Source: CAYHWW01 sp964360145
GTDB taxonomy: Bacteria; Bdellovibrionota; UBA1018; CAYHWW01
Direction of reading: 5' to 3'
NCBI GenBank assembly: GCA_964360145.1
Contig: CAYHWW010000064.1
Coordinates: 1-16,377 of the forward strand
Length of the DNA: 16,377 bases
The notes below the pieces were generated by a model. That model was not told the DNA's origin and did no database searches. It was given only the letters and a program-made list of their open reading frames with translations. The position numbers and the translations under genes are program-made. Shown in pieces: positions 5,886-12,572 of the stretch; position 1 is the stretch's first letter; each line of letters opens with the position of its first letter.

Positions 5886-6023
5886 TCAAGATGGTGGCAG
5901 CGGGGAGCTGGCGCGGGAGCGCTTTGTACGTATCACACAGCTGCACCGTAACCCGGTGGCGCGTACGCGCCACAGGCGCAAGACGATAGTGAACTGACGG
6001 ATCTCGGTGATGGCCTTCGACAT
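5886..6023 (-). CDS. Possible small or decayed ORF (MSKAITEIRQF...)
   Basis: A 45-codon ORF with a strong ribosome site (AAGGAG 5 nt before the ATG; same AAGGAGCAC context as the gene at 8238-8660). The first 19 residues, MSKAITEIRQFTIVLRLWR, look like a real amphipathic start. The rest is Arg/Ser/Pro-rich and could be out of frame, so the gene may be frameshifted. An overlapping + strand ORF (5803-5997) starts with GTG and has no ribosome site. It sits about 130 nt upstream of the minus-strand gene at 5533. Confidence 0.35.
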   Translation of the reverse strand: MSKAITEIRQFTIVLRLWRVRATGLRCSCVIRTKRSRASSPLPPS

Positions 6024-6160
6024 GGGTGCTCCTTTTTTGGATGGGGTTTCATGAGTAGTAAGGAGACTGACCTTAGCTTGAGCTTTGTGGGGGCTGTTTA
6101 TGTGCCAAAGACGCGCCCTGTGCCCTCAGCACAGTGCTACCTGGCGCCCGTCAGGATCCA

Positions 6161-6190
6161 TTGACTTGCGTCCTGGACGGCGTCTTTAAT
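6161..6190 (+). promoter_or_regulatory. Candidate sigma-70 promoter for the csrA-like gene
   Basis: TTGACT (6161-6166), 18-nt spacer, TTTAAT (6185-6190). The -35 is close to consensus, the -10 is weaker. Confidence 0.35.
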
Positions 6191-6292
6191 TCTCCCCTGC
6201 CCCTTCCCCAAAACCCCTATTTTGGTGACCGTTGGTTTTAGCGGTTTTGCCGGGTAATACGTGGTTTGGTGCGTTTCCTCGTCTTGCCGGTG

Positions 6293-6321
6293 GTTACCAT
6301 CCTTCATAAACTGTTGGTAAC
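6293..6321. promoter_or_regulatory. 7-bp inverted repeat GTTACCA...TGGTAAC
   Basis: Arms 6293-6299 and 6315-6321 are separated by 15 nt, so half-site centres are about two helical turns apart. This suits a dimeric repressor or a hairpin in the csrA leader. Function is unproven. Confidence 0.35.
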
Positions 6322-6394
6322 ACTGTCGCTAGCCCGGCACGGAATATCCACCCCCGACCGAGGTCCGTCCGCACGCCAAAAACACAGAGGTTCG

Positions 6395-6625
6395 ATGCCC
6401 AATCTCATCCTGTCGCGCCGCGCCGGCGATGCCATTCTGATCGGCGAGGCCATTCAAATAACTCTGCTTGAGATTGAGGGCGGCGTGGCGCGGATCTCAA
6501 TAGAGGCGCCGGCGGACGTGCGCATCGTGCGCGCCGAGCTCAAGGGGCGCGATGCCGAGGCGCCGAACAAGGTTCCCCAACGCCAGCCCCTCGTTCGTCA
6601 CAAACAGCGCAAGTTACCCAAATGA
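6395..6625 (+). CDS. csrA: CsrA-family RNA-binding regulator
   Basis: A 76-residue protein whose first ~58 residues follow CsrA/RsmA: LILSRRAGDAILIG (compare LILTRRVGETLMIG), the strand ITLLEIEGGVARISIEAP, then DVRIVRAEL in place of EVSVHREEI. The Arg in VRAEL matches the RNA-binding Arg44 of CsrA. An extra basic tail (LVRHKQRKLPK) is present. CsrA dimers bind GGA motifs near ribosome sites and change translation. Start: the ATG at 6395 with AGAGG 4 nt upstream gives the canonical N-terminus; longer in-frame starts add non-CsrA sequence. Its stop overlaps the next ATG (ATGA), so the two are coupled. CsrA paralogues are known on integrative conjugative elements, for example in Legionella, where they affect element functions. 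Confidence 0.9.
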   Translation: MPNLILSRRAGDAILIGEAIQITLLEIEGGVARISIEAPADVRIVRAELKGRDAEAPNKVPQRQPLVRHKQRKLPK

Positions 6626-6828
6626 CGGCATTATTCATCCCCGCCCCCTGTACCGGTTTTGGACCCTGTAACAGCGACTGCGCGCACCGTGACTGCATCT
6701 GGCAACGCACGACGGCCGCGAGCGCTTGCGTCCTGTGCGGCCAGCCGATCGGGTATGAGCGGCATTTTCATGAAACCGACATTGGCGCCGCAAACACCGT
6801 CTGTATCGAGAAACCCGTGACGCCGTAA
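6622..6828 (+). CDS. Cys-rich mini-protein coupled to CsrA
   Basis: A 68-residue protein of unknown function. Metal-binding residues cluster in two groups: C-x5-C-x3-C-x3-C in PCTGFGPCNSDCAHRDC and CVLCGQPIGYERHFHE (CxxC followed by HFH). This suggests a small zinc-binding fold. The ATG overlaps the csrA stop (ATGA) and lacks its own strong ribosome site, which argues for translational coupling. It may be a partner or an independent accessory protein; nothing in the sequence decides this. Confidence 0.65.
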   Translation: MTALFIPAPCTGFGPCNSDCAHRDCIWQRTTAASACVLCGQPIGYERHFHETDIGAANTVCIEKPVTP

Positions 6829-6842
6829 CGCGGCACACGCCA

Positions 6843-6941
6843 CTAACTCTTGTCCTCGTAGTTGAATTGAATATCACCGCACATCGCATAGAGATGCGCA
6901 GCACGGTCGCGTGTTCGGGAAAGCTCACCGCCCTTGAGCAT
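6843..6941 (-). CDS. Putative 32-residue protein downstream of radC
   Basis: MLKGGELSRTRDRAAHLYAM followed by CGDIQFNYEDKS has balanced, protein-like composition with a likely amphipathic helix. GGAG lies 9 nt before the ATG. It follows the radC stop by about 30 nt on the same strand and is convergent with the Cys-rich gene. Function unknown. Confidence 0.5.
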   Translation of the reverse strand: MLKGGELSRTRDRAAHLYAMCGDIQFNYEDKS

Positions 6942-6965
6942 GTCGAATTGTCTCCAGAAGATACA

Positions 6966-6985
6966 GCGGCCTCACAAGAGGCCGC
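6966..6985. repeat. 8-bp GC-rich hairpin over the radC stop codon
   Basis: GCGGCCTC-ACAA-GAGGCCGC is perfect and overlaps the end of radC. There is no T-run on the minus strand, so it is at best a weak terminator or an mRNA-stabilising/attenuating hairpin between radC and the 32-residue ORF. Confidence 0.5.
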
Positions 6986-7472
6986 GCTCGGCAAAGCTCA
7001 CAACGCCTTCGCCACCGACCACGAGGTGGTCGATGAGCCGTACATCGATCACGTCGAGGGCGGCCTTGAGCTTGGCGGTTAATACTTCGTCGGCGCGCGA
7101 TGGCTCGGGATTGCCGGTCGGATGATTGTGCCAGGCAATTGCGGCGGCGGCGTTGTGAGTAAGCGCAGCCTTGACGACTTCGCGCGGGTAGACGGCAGTG
7201 CCGTTGATCGTGCCGCGGAACAGCTCGTCCACGGCGATGACGCGGTGGCGGTTGTCGAGCCAGATCACTCCGAACACCTCATGTTCGAGCAGTGCGGTGC
7301 GGTGTTGCAGGTAGCGTGCGGAATCGCGGGGGCTTTGCAGCGGCTCGCCGCTCAGGAGACGCTGGCCGATGATCAGCGTTGAGAGCTGGATGATTTCATC
7401 GTCTCGTACTTGGCGCGTGGTGTAGTACCCCTGTTCGTCCTTGGCGAAACCGACGTTGTGAATCTCCTGCAT
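6972..7472 (-). CDS. radC: RadC-type JAB/JAMM domain protein (short form)
   Basis: A 166-residue protein consisting mainly of the MPN/JAMM domain. The motif is H115-N-H117-PTGNPEPSRA-D128, with strands FGVIWLDNRHRVIAVDELF and GTINGTAVYPREVVKAAL before it. It lacks the N-terminal helix-hairpin-helix region of chromosomal RadC, as plasmid- and element-borne RadC proteins often do. The name RadC is historical, and a direct role in DNA repair is doubtful; its substrate is not known. The start is supported by GGAGGA 7 nt before the ATG. A 32-residue ORF follows on the same strand. Confidence 0.88.
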   Translation of the reverse strand: MQEIHNVGFAKDEQGYYTTRQVRDDEIIQLSTLIIGQRLLSGEPLQSPRDSARYLQHRTALLEHEVFGVIWLDNRHRVIAVDELFRGTINGTAVYPREVVKAALTHNAAAAIAWHNHPTGNPEPSRADEVLTAKLKAALDVIDVRLIDHLVVGGEGVVSFAERGLL

Positions 7473-7975
7473 GTTGTGTCCTCCGTTATCGAGGCCGGTG
7501 GCCCCTTCACGGGAATGCGAAAGCCCGCCATGCAGGGCGGCGTGCCAGGTTGCGCGTATTCATGCGCGTTCTGGCACGCTCCCTGCGCTGTTGGCGTGCC
7601 TGGGCGAAAGCAGAGGGGTCCGGGCTCGATGGAGGGCCTGCAGGGATATCGCCTGAGGACGAACAGAACAACGCGACGGCTCGAACGAAATTCGGCTTAA
7701 CAACTTCATGGCAGTCACGGTTGCGTCAATGCTGCCGTGCTCCCGCCCGCGCCTTACCTAGCCACCTTCGGCAACAAGCACAGCCATCGTGCTGACCTCA
7801 ACCTGGTTCAGCCGTGTAATGGGCGGCCCTACGATGCAGTCAGGGCGTGCCTGGCCTCGCGCTAGCTCGTGGGGTGTAGGGTCGGTATGAGGTCTAGTTC
7901 CTTGAGAGTCGTTGGCAACGCCCCCGTCAGCGGGTGAGGGGGGATTGCCCCCGACAACCCAACAAGGAGCAGACC
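7473..7975. other. 503-bp intergenic region with hairpins
   Basis: This lies between the divergent radC and the gene at 7976. It contains an imperfect hairpin, GTGCCAG (7542-7548) with CTGGCAC (7571-7577) and an inner GCGC/GCGC, and G/C-run hairpins just before 7976. ORFs on either strand lack ribosome sites. Such a gap on a mobile element could hold promoters, oriT or a small RNA; none can be proved from the sequence. Confidence 0.45.
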
Positions 7976-8188
7976 ATGAGCAACACGACCCACAAACCCA
8001 CCCACATCGCCTACACCGTGCGCAAGACCGAAAGCGGCGACTTCTGGACACACATCGGGGCGGTGTTCACACACGGCAAGGGCGGCGGCTTCACCGTCCA
8101 GGTCGCGGCCTTCCCGCTCGACGGCAAGATCGTGTGCCTGCCGCCGAAGGAGAAGCCGGTAGGTGAGGAAGATCCGAAGGGCGGGTAA
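7976..8188 (+). CDS. Small mobile-element protein, FW...FTHGKG family (paralogue of 5533-5751)
   Basis: A 70-residue protein. The ATG at 7976 has AAGGAG 6 nt upstream; an in-frame upstream ATG (7934) lacks one. The core GDFWTHIGAVFTHGKGGGFT, then VQVAAFPLDGKIVCLPP, is shared with the gene at 5533 and looks like a small beta-sheet protein. The start (SNTTHKPTHIAYTVRKTESG) is basic and the end is charged. Function unknown. It is convergent with the TSCPD gene, and a terminator separates them. Confidence 0.85.
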   Translation: MSNTTHKPTHIAYTVRKTESGDFWTHIGAVFTHGKGGGFTVQVAAFPLDGKIVCLPPKEKPVGEEDPKGG

Positions 8189-8204
8189 AAACCGTCAGTA
8201 CCGC

Positions 8205-8232
8205 AACCCGGCGGGTGACCGCCGGGTTTTTT
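8205..8232 (+). terminator. Intrinsic terminator of the gene at 7976
   Basis: AACCCGGCGG (8205-8214), loop GTGA, CCGCCGGGTT (8219-8228), then T residues. It has a U-tract only on the + strand. Confidence 0.9.
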
Positions 8233-8237
8233 ATGCG

Positions 8238-8660
8238 TCAGGCGTGTTCGTCGCCAGTCGGTACGAGCTCAAGCCGCGCTTGGCGTCGGCCCTCGTGTGT
8301 TTTGAGCACGCGGCCGATGCGGGCGATGAGTGACGGGCACCAGGATTTGTCGGCGAAGTGGCCGGTGTTGAGCGAGGCGACCTGCTCAAGGTCGGAAGCG
8401 ATTTGCTCGAGCGGCACGGACAGGCGCAGCAACCGTGAGATGAGCACCATGGACACGCCCAGGAGCTCGTTGATCGAAGAGTCCGAGCAATTCAGGAAGA
8501 CCTCGAACGGACGGCCGTCGTGTTCGTTGACGGTGAGGTAGATGTTAATTGTTTCGTTGCGGCCGTTCGGCGCCTTGATCTTGTAGGTTGCGCCGATGAG
8601 GTATTCCGGACGCGCCAGCGCATGCTGCGGTGTCTCGAAAGTGATTTTGTCGTTTGCCAT
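8238..8660 (-). CDS. Stand-alone TSCPD-domain protein (NrdJ C-terminal-like)
   Basis: A 140-residue protein similar to the C-terminal region of B12-dependent ribonucleotide reductase (TSCPD domain). The sequence IGATYKIKAPNGRNETINIY, then HDGRPFEVFLNCSD and LISRLLRLSVPLEQIASDLE, follows that family's pattern. It has only the Cys residues in FLNCSD and KSWCPS and no CxxC zinc site at the end, so reductase-linked redox or zinc function is unlikely to be intact. TSCPD proteins without a reductase are seen on phages and mobile elements, to my knowledge with unknown role. AAGGAG stands 6 nt before the ATG. It is the last gene of the long minus-strand series and lies 102 nt after the small lipoprotein gene. 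Confidence 0.75.
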   Translation of the reverse strand: MANDKITFETPQHALARPEYLIGATYKIKAPNGRNETINIYLTVNEHDGRPFEVFLNCSDSSINELLGVSMVLISRLLRLSVPLEQIASDLEQVASLNTGHFADKSWCPSLIARIGRVLKTHEGRRQARLELVPTGDEHA

Positions 8661-8762
8661 GATGTGCTCCTTGTCTGTTGGAACGGAGGCGATCCCCCTT
8701 CACGGCCACGACAGGGGTGTCGCTGTTCCGCTCCAACAAGGAACCATGGAAACGAATGAGGC

Positions 8763-9026
8763 TTACGGCGCCGGCGCAGCGGCCGGATGCTTCACGCACA
8801 GCACGCGCCGCATCATGTCGTCCGCGCTGCACGCGTAGGCGCCTTTCGGGGTCTCGGCGTTCCACTTGACCGATGTGGCACGGCGGTCAAGGTCTTTGAC
8901 AACCACCTTGTCCGGCAAGACGTCGCCGCCGATCGAGCGGGCGGTTTCGCGCTGGACGTTCTCCATGGAACTCGCGCAACCGGCGAGGGCAAGAACGGTA
9001 CCGAGAGTGATAATTACTTTCTTCAT
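8763..9026 (-). CDS. Small lipoprotein (possible VirB7-like)
   Basis: An 87-residue protein with a textbook lipoprotein signal: MKK, hydrophobic VIITLGTVLALAG, lipobox LAGC with Cys17. The mature part is about 70 residues and hydrophilic, with KVVVKDLDRRATSVKWNAET, then GAYACSADDMMRRVLCVKHP holding two Cys that could form a disulfide. GAGGAG precedes the ATG by about 7 nt. It lies 19 nt after the larger lipoprotein gene, downstream of T4SS genes. T4SS clusters usually encode a short lipoprotein (VirB7, TrbH type) or an entry-exclusion lipoprotein; either fits, and the position after virB10 rather than between virB6 and virB8 leaves this open. Confidence 0.75.
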   Translation of the reverse strand: MKKVIITLGTVLALAGCASSMENVQRETARSIGGDVLPDKVVVKDLDRRATSVKWNAETPKGAYACSADDMMRRVLCVKHPAAAPAP

Positions 9027-9045
9027 TTCTGGAACTCCTCATTTG

Positions 9046-10332
9046 TTAATTGGAAAACGTTACTGTGACTGATTGCGAGGACACGGTGCCGAGGTTGTTG
9101 GTGGCCTTGATCGTGAGCGTGTGCGGACCATTCGCGAACACGGTTGTGTTGATGAAATGGTTGGGATGATACGGGTTAAGAAAATAGTCATAGTGCACGC
9201 CGTCGATCAGGAACTCCGACTTCCCGTTCACGACACCGGGGATGTCATTGGTAGTGCCGTCGATGCCGGCACTACCGGTCAGGGTCGCGCCGGCCGCAGG
9301 TGAGGCGATGCCCACGATCGGGCCACCTTCATCCAGGGCCACGACCGCGCTGCCGTCGAAGAGCAAGGTCGCGTTGTTGTACGCCACGAGCGACGGGAGA
9401 AACCCGTTAATGCGCGTCAGGTCGGCGGGCGTTGGATTGAAGTTGTTTTCAAACGCGCCGCGTAGCGCGACAACCGCATATTTCGCGAACTGGTGGCGAT
9501 AGACCGTCGTGCTGAGCGGCGCGTTGGCTACCTTAAGCGACATCTGGTTGCCGACCCCATCACTACCCACACCGTCTAGCACGCCATCGTGGGCCAAATC
9601 ATTCCGCATCGCCTCGGCGATGTTGAGGGTTGCAAGACCTGGTGACCCGACCGGGTTGACGGTCCCGGTCTGGCCAAAGTACGCCACGTTGTAGAGCCAG
9701 GAGGCGAGGCCTGAAAGGAGACCGCCATATTTTGTGTCGGCGCTCACACTGGCGTTCTGCGACGGGTAGACCGGCGTGGTAATGATGATGTCAAACCCCG
9801 CGACCTGGCTCAGGCGGCCGTTCGCGACCGTGACCGCGGCCGCGGTCGTTTGTCCGTGCTGGATGTCGTATTGCGCGAGACCGTAGGCCGCGTGCGACAG
9901 CGGTGTCACGTTCGCCGTCGTCGCACCGGCGCTGACCGCGACCACCGAATCCAGACGGGTATTGAGGCACACGGGATTCGCGGGTGCGTTGACAGTAGGA
10001 ACTGATTGAGACTGCGCACCGGTGAACCAATAGATGGTCTCGTTGTAGCACCCGGTTGCCTCGACGATCACATACGACGGCGGGGCGGAAAGAGTGGTGC
10101 TGTAGCTGCCGTCGGCATTGATCGGCGTACTCTGCAAGAGTGCACCTTTTGACCCACCGCTGAAGTCGTAAACAGCCACGCTGCCGCTGACAAAGGGCGC
10201 ACTCGCGGCCACGACCCCGCTAAGTGTTGTTGGGGTAGAGACCGGAGGGGGCTGTGAACCACCGCCCCCTCCGCACCCAGCGCCTATAAGGGCCAATGCA
10301 AGCGCGAGGATTGTTTCCGAATTAAAGGTCAT
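9046..10332 (-). CDS. Gly-rich surface lipoprotein, paralogue of the upstream gene
   Basis: A 428-residue predicted lipoprotein: N-terminal hydrophobic helix ILALALALIGAG, Cys20, then a GGGGGS linker. A beta-rich domain follows with SGSVAVYDFSGGSKGALLQS (carboxypeptidase-regulatory-like), then a helical middle segment (HAAYGLAQYDIQHGQTTAAA, VAGFDIIITTPVYPSQNASV, SGLASWLYNVAYFG) and a C-terminal Ig-like domain (IVGIASPAAGATLTGSAGID to HTLTIKATNNLGTVSSQSVT). The ATG at 10332 overlaps the preceding stop as ATGA, which I prefer to the GTG at 10350. It shares its whole plan with the 524-residue protein, so the pair arose by duplication. The setting suggests envelope or surface proteins made with the T4SS, perhaps for cell contact; that is inference. 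Confidence 0.8.
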   Translation of the reverse strand: MTFNSETILALALALIGAGCGGGGGSQPPPVSTPTTLSGVVAASAPFVSGSVAVYDFSGGSKGALLQSTPINADGSYSTTLSAPPSYVIVEATGCYNETIYWFTGAQSQSVPTVNAPANPVCLNTRLDSVVAVSAGATTANVTPLSHAAYGLAQYDIQHGQTTAAAVTVANGRLSQVAGFDIIITTPVYPSQNASVSADTKYGGLLSGLASWLYNVAYFGQTGTVNPVGSPGLATLNIAEAMRNDLAHDGVLDGVGSDGVGNQMSLKVANAPLSTTVYRHQFAKYAVVALRGAFENNFNPTPADLTRINGFLPSLVAYNNATLLFDGSAVVALDEGGPIVGIASPAAGATLTGSAGIDGTTNDIPGVVNGKSEFLIDGVHYDYFLNPYHPNHFINTTVFANGPHTLTIKATNNLGTVSSQSVTVTFSN

Positions 10333-11903
10333 TGAATGCTGCAAGAACACGGACCGCTAGGATGTGCGCCAAGACAACTACCGTTGAAGCTTAGTGTGAA
10401 ACTTGTCGTTCTTGTGTTGCCTGCGGTGTCTGTCGCAGTAACTGCAAGATTATTCATACCTAGAGTGTTGGCACAGCCACCTGGTACCGAGTATGGCGCT
10501 TGGAGAACAACGCCATAGCTGCCATTAGCAATGGTAGATGTTGCTGTCGAAGAACAGTACGAATTGCCCCAAGTTGCCGTGATGACGCCTGCAGGGCCAC
10601 TTCTGCTGTCAAACACATTGCCGTTTACTGCGCAGTAATAAATAGCTGACATATAAGTGGTTGGCAATGCCAGAGTTGGGGGCGTGTTGTCCACTTGAAC
10701 ACCAACAGTTGCAGTGGTACTTAAACCAACAGTATTTGTTGCTTTGACAGCAATGGTGTGCGCACCGTCGGAATAGCTTGTCGTGTTAAGCGGGAAGGCA
10801 GGTGTAGTGAGATTTGTCGTTACTGTGGAAACAGACGCACTATTTACAATCAGTTCGGCGCTGCTCAGTCCTACGTAATCCTGAATGGATGCAGTTACGT
10901 TCGGTGTCCCGCGCATCCAGGCATTAGGAGTGGGTGAAGTGATCGTCACAATCGGCGACGAGATGGGCACAAGCTGCACGCCGGCCCACATCGGGTCAGT
11001 GCTGCCGGCATAGGTCTCGGCGAACGGGAGTACCATGCTGGAACCGAGGCCGGTTTTGTTGTTCGCATGCTGGGCCATTTGGAGCATGGAGACGCCGACA
11101 CCTTGGCGATAGACAGTCGGACTAAGTGGGACAGTACCAAAGGACAGCTGCACGGGGTTGCTTGTGTTGTCTGTGCCCATACCATTAAGCAGGCCATCGG
11201 CCGCGACGTCCTGGTACATCAGCTGAACGAATTTGATGGAGATATACGGCTTCTGCAGCGGGGCAACACCGGTGGGATGGTTGTTATACGCCCACATAGA
11301 AATTCCACCAGCCAAGAAACCATATTTGAGTGGCGAGGTGAGCGACGCGCTTGCGTTGGCAACATCGGTGATCTCAAGAGGCACAGTCTTGATAATGTCG
11401 AACCCAACAAGGTTCGAGAAGCGCATGTTGGCGTCGCTGATCGCTGTGGCAACGGCCGTGCCTTTCTTGATCTCGTAGGCAGCCAAGCCGGCGGCGGCCG
11501 TGGTATAGGCGGTAATCGACGTGGTGATGGAGGCCCCCGTCGTATAGTTAACGACCGCCTGCATCTTGTCGCCGGTATCCAGCGGAATGTTGGTCGTCGG
11601 GGCCATTTCTTCGTTGTAGTAGCCGCCCGTAATTTCGAGCAGGAGCGGGCGGGACTCAACCTGCAACGACAGGGCATAGGTGCCGGTCCGGGTGTCGGTC
11701 GTTGCTTGGCCGAGCACGCTCCCTTTGGTTCCTGTGGAATAGTCGTAGGCAGTCACGGTGCCGTTGAGGATAAGGCCATCCAAGACGGTGCCCGTCACCT
11801 TGCCTGTCGGAACCGCCGACGGGGTTGAGCCGCCACCCCCGCCGCTGCAAGCGGTGAGTAACAGGGCAAGAAGAATCATCGTAAATGTTGAAGTCCGAAG
11901 CAT
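10329..11903 (-). CDS. Large Gly-rich surface lipoprotein with Ig-like repeats
   Basis: A 524-residue predicted lipoprotein: signal TMILLALLLTAC with Cys19, then a GGGGG linker. The order is a carboxypeptidase-regulatory-like beta domain (LNGTVTAYDYSTGTKGSVLG), helical middle (AAAGLAAYEIKKGTAVATAI, NLVGFDIIKTVPLEI, KYGFLAGGISMWAYNN), VQLSFGTVPLSPTVYRQGVG, then Ig-like units (VTITSPTPNAWMRGTPNVTA; NTVGLSTTATVGVQVDNTPP). About 110 further residues, absent from the paralogue, hold six Cys and end CSCSIQ. AGGGAG stands before the ATG. Base composition of the extra 3' part looks lower in GC than the rest, so the domain may have been added later. It lies 16 nt after the outer-membrane protein gene. 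Confidence 0.8.
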   Translation of the reverse strand: MLRTSTFTMILLALLLTACSGGGGGSTPSAVPTGKVTGTVLDGLILNGTVTAYDYSTGTKGSVLGQATTDTRTGTYALSLQVESRPLLLEITGGYYNEEMAPTTNIPLDTGDKMQAVVNYTTGASITTSITAYTTAAAGLAAYEIKKGTAVATAISDANMRFSNLVGFDIIKTVPLEITDVANASASLTSPLKYGFLAGGISMWAYNNHPTGVAPLQKPYISIKFVQLMYQDVAADGLLNGMGTDNTSNPVQLSFGTVPLSPTVYRQGVGVSMLQMAQHANNKTGLGSSMVLPFAETYAGSTDPMWAGVQLVPISSPIVTITSPTPNAWMRGTPNVTASIQDYVGLSSAELIVNSASVSTVTTNLTTPAFPLNTTSYSDGAHTIAVKATNTVGLSTTATVGVQVDNTPPTLALPTTYMSAIYYCAVNGNVFDSRSGPAGVITATWGNSYCSSTATSTIANGSYGVVLQAPYSVPGGCANTLGMNNLAVTATDTAGNTRTTSFTLSFNGSCLGAHPSGPCSCSIQ

Positions 11904-11919
11904 GGTTGTTCTCCCTTAA

Positions 11920-12501
11920 TTAATAAACTGCGTAGATACCAAATCGGATAACCCGCATCCCATCACTGGTCACGGGCTGCTCGAACTGCAGATGTATCCC
12001 CATGTCCCAGTCCCGATTGACTTGCCACTCACTGCTGGCATTCACCACCACGAGAAAATCATCGTTCGTGCGGTCTGGATAGGGGCAGGTCGCACAAAGA
12101 AAACCACCAGAGGTGACGGCATAGCGATTGCTGTAACTCTCGTTGGCGTAGGCCGCACCCACACCTAACCACGGCTTCCAGCCGCGCGTGACACGCATCA
12201 TCATTTGGTATGACAACCCAACACTCAGACTTGTGACTTCGTTGTGCACATTTGTCGTACTGGCGTTCGTTGTGAACGTGTCATAGGCAACCTGCGCCAT
12301 CAGCCGGCTGTCCCGTCCCATGTCTATGAGCATGACCGCAGCCGGTGAGAACCCGGCGCGTTGCTCAGTCGGACCTAGTGGATCTTCGACGTTATAGAGC
12401 GCAATGGATGGCAAGACACCAAAGCGGAACGACTCAGCCGCTTGGGCAACTGGAATAATGAGTAGAAGTACAAGCGTGGTGAGAATACGGCGGGTACACA
12501 T
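11920..12501 (-). CDS. Small outer-membrane beta-barrel protein
   Basis: A 193-residue protein with signal peptide MCTRRILTTLVLLLIIPVAQ, cleavage likely after AQA (21). The mature part has alternating strands with aromatic ends (FRFGVLPSIALYNVE, SLSVGLSYQMMM, PWLGVGAAYANESYS, VVVNASSEWQV, MGIHLQFEQPV) and finishes with RFGIYAVY, a C-terminal aromatic as in BAM substrates. Size fits an eight-stranded barrel of the OmpA/OmpW-like type. One loop carries a CATC Cys pair. GGGAGT precedes the ATG. It is located between the recombinase-like gene (71 nt upstream) and two lipoproteins, so it may help anchor or assist the T4SS at the outer membrane. Exact family not recognised. Confidence 0.75.
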   Translation of the reverse strand: MCTRRILTTLVLLLIIPVAQAAESFRFGVLPSIALYNVEDPLGPTEQRAGFSPAAVMLIDMGRDSRLMAQVAYDTFTTNASTTNVHNEVTSLSVGLSYQMMMRVTRGWKPWLGVGAAYANESYSNRYAVTSGGFLCATCPYPDRTNDDFLVVVNASSEWQVNRDWDMGIHLQFEQPVTSDGMRVIRFGIYAVY

Positions 12502-12572
12502 TTAGGTGACTCCCTGTCTGTTGTTGTTATTGCCATCATAGGGGTAACTGCGAAACTGCACAATTCGCCCTA

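Larger units (their letters stand above)
6024..6394 (+). other. Gene-free leader upstream of csrA-like gene
   Basis: This holds the likely csrA promoter (6161-6190) and an inverted repeat (6293-6321). A 37-codon + strand ORF at 6051-6164 has no good ribosome site. The leader from the suggested promoter to the csrA start is about 200 nt, long enough for RNA-level control. Confidence 0.4.

Noticed and set aside
5803..5997. 64-codon + strand ORF starting with GTG
   Set aside because: No ribosome site and no recognisable motif. It overlaps the minus-strand ORF at 5886-6023, which has a better start, though neither is certain.
6051..6164. 37-codon + strand ORF upstream of csrA
   Set aside because: Only a weak ribosome site, and its end overlaps the suggested -35 box; composition is not convincing.
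7758..8051. 97-codon minus-strand ORF
   Set aside because: Its first half is the antisense of the well-supported gene at 7976 and is Cys/Arg-rich. The tail looks somewhat protein-like but has no start signal.
11067..11828. 253-codon ORF on the + strand
   Set aside because: It lies opposite the large lipoprotein gene, has no domain-like sequence or ribosome site, and the minus-strand frame has a signal peptide, lipobox and a clear paralogue.
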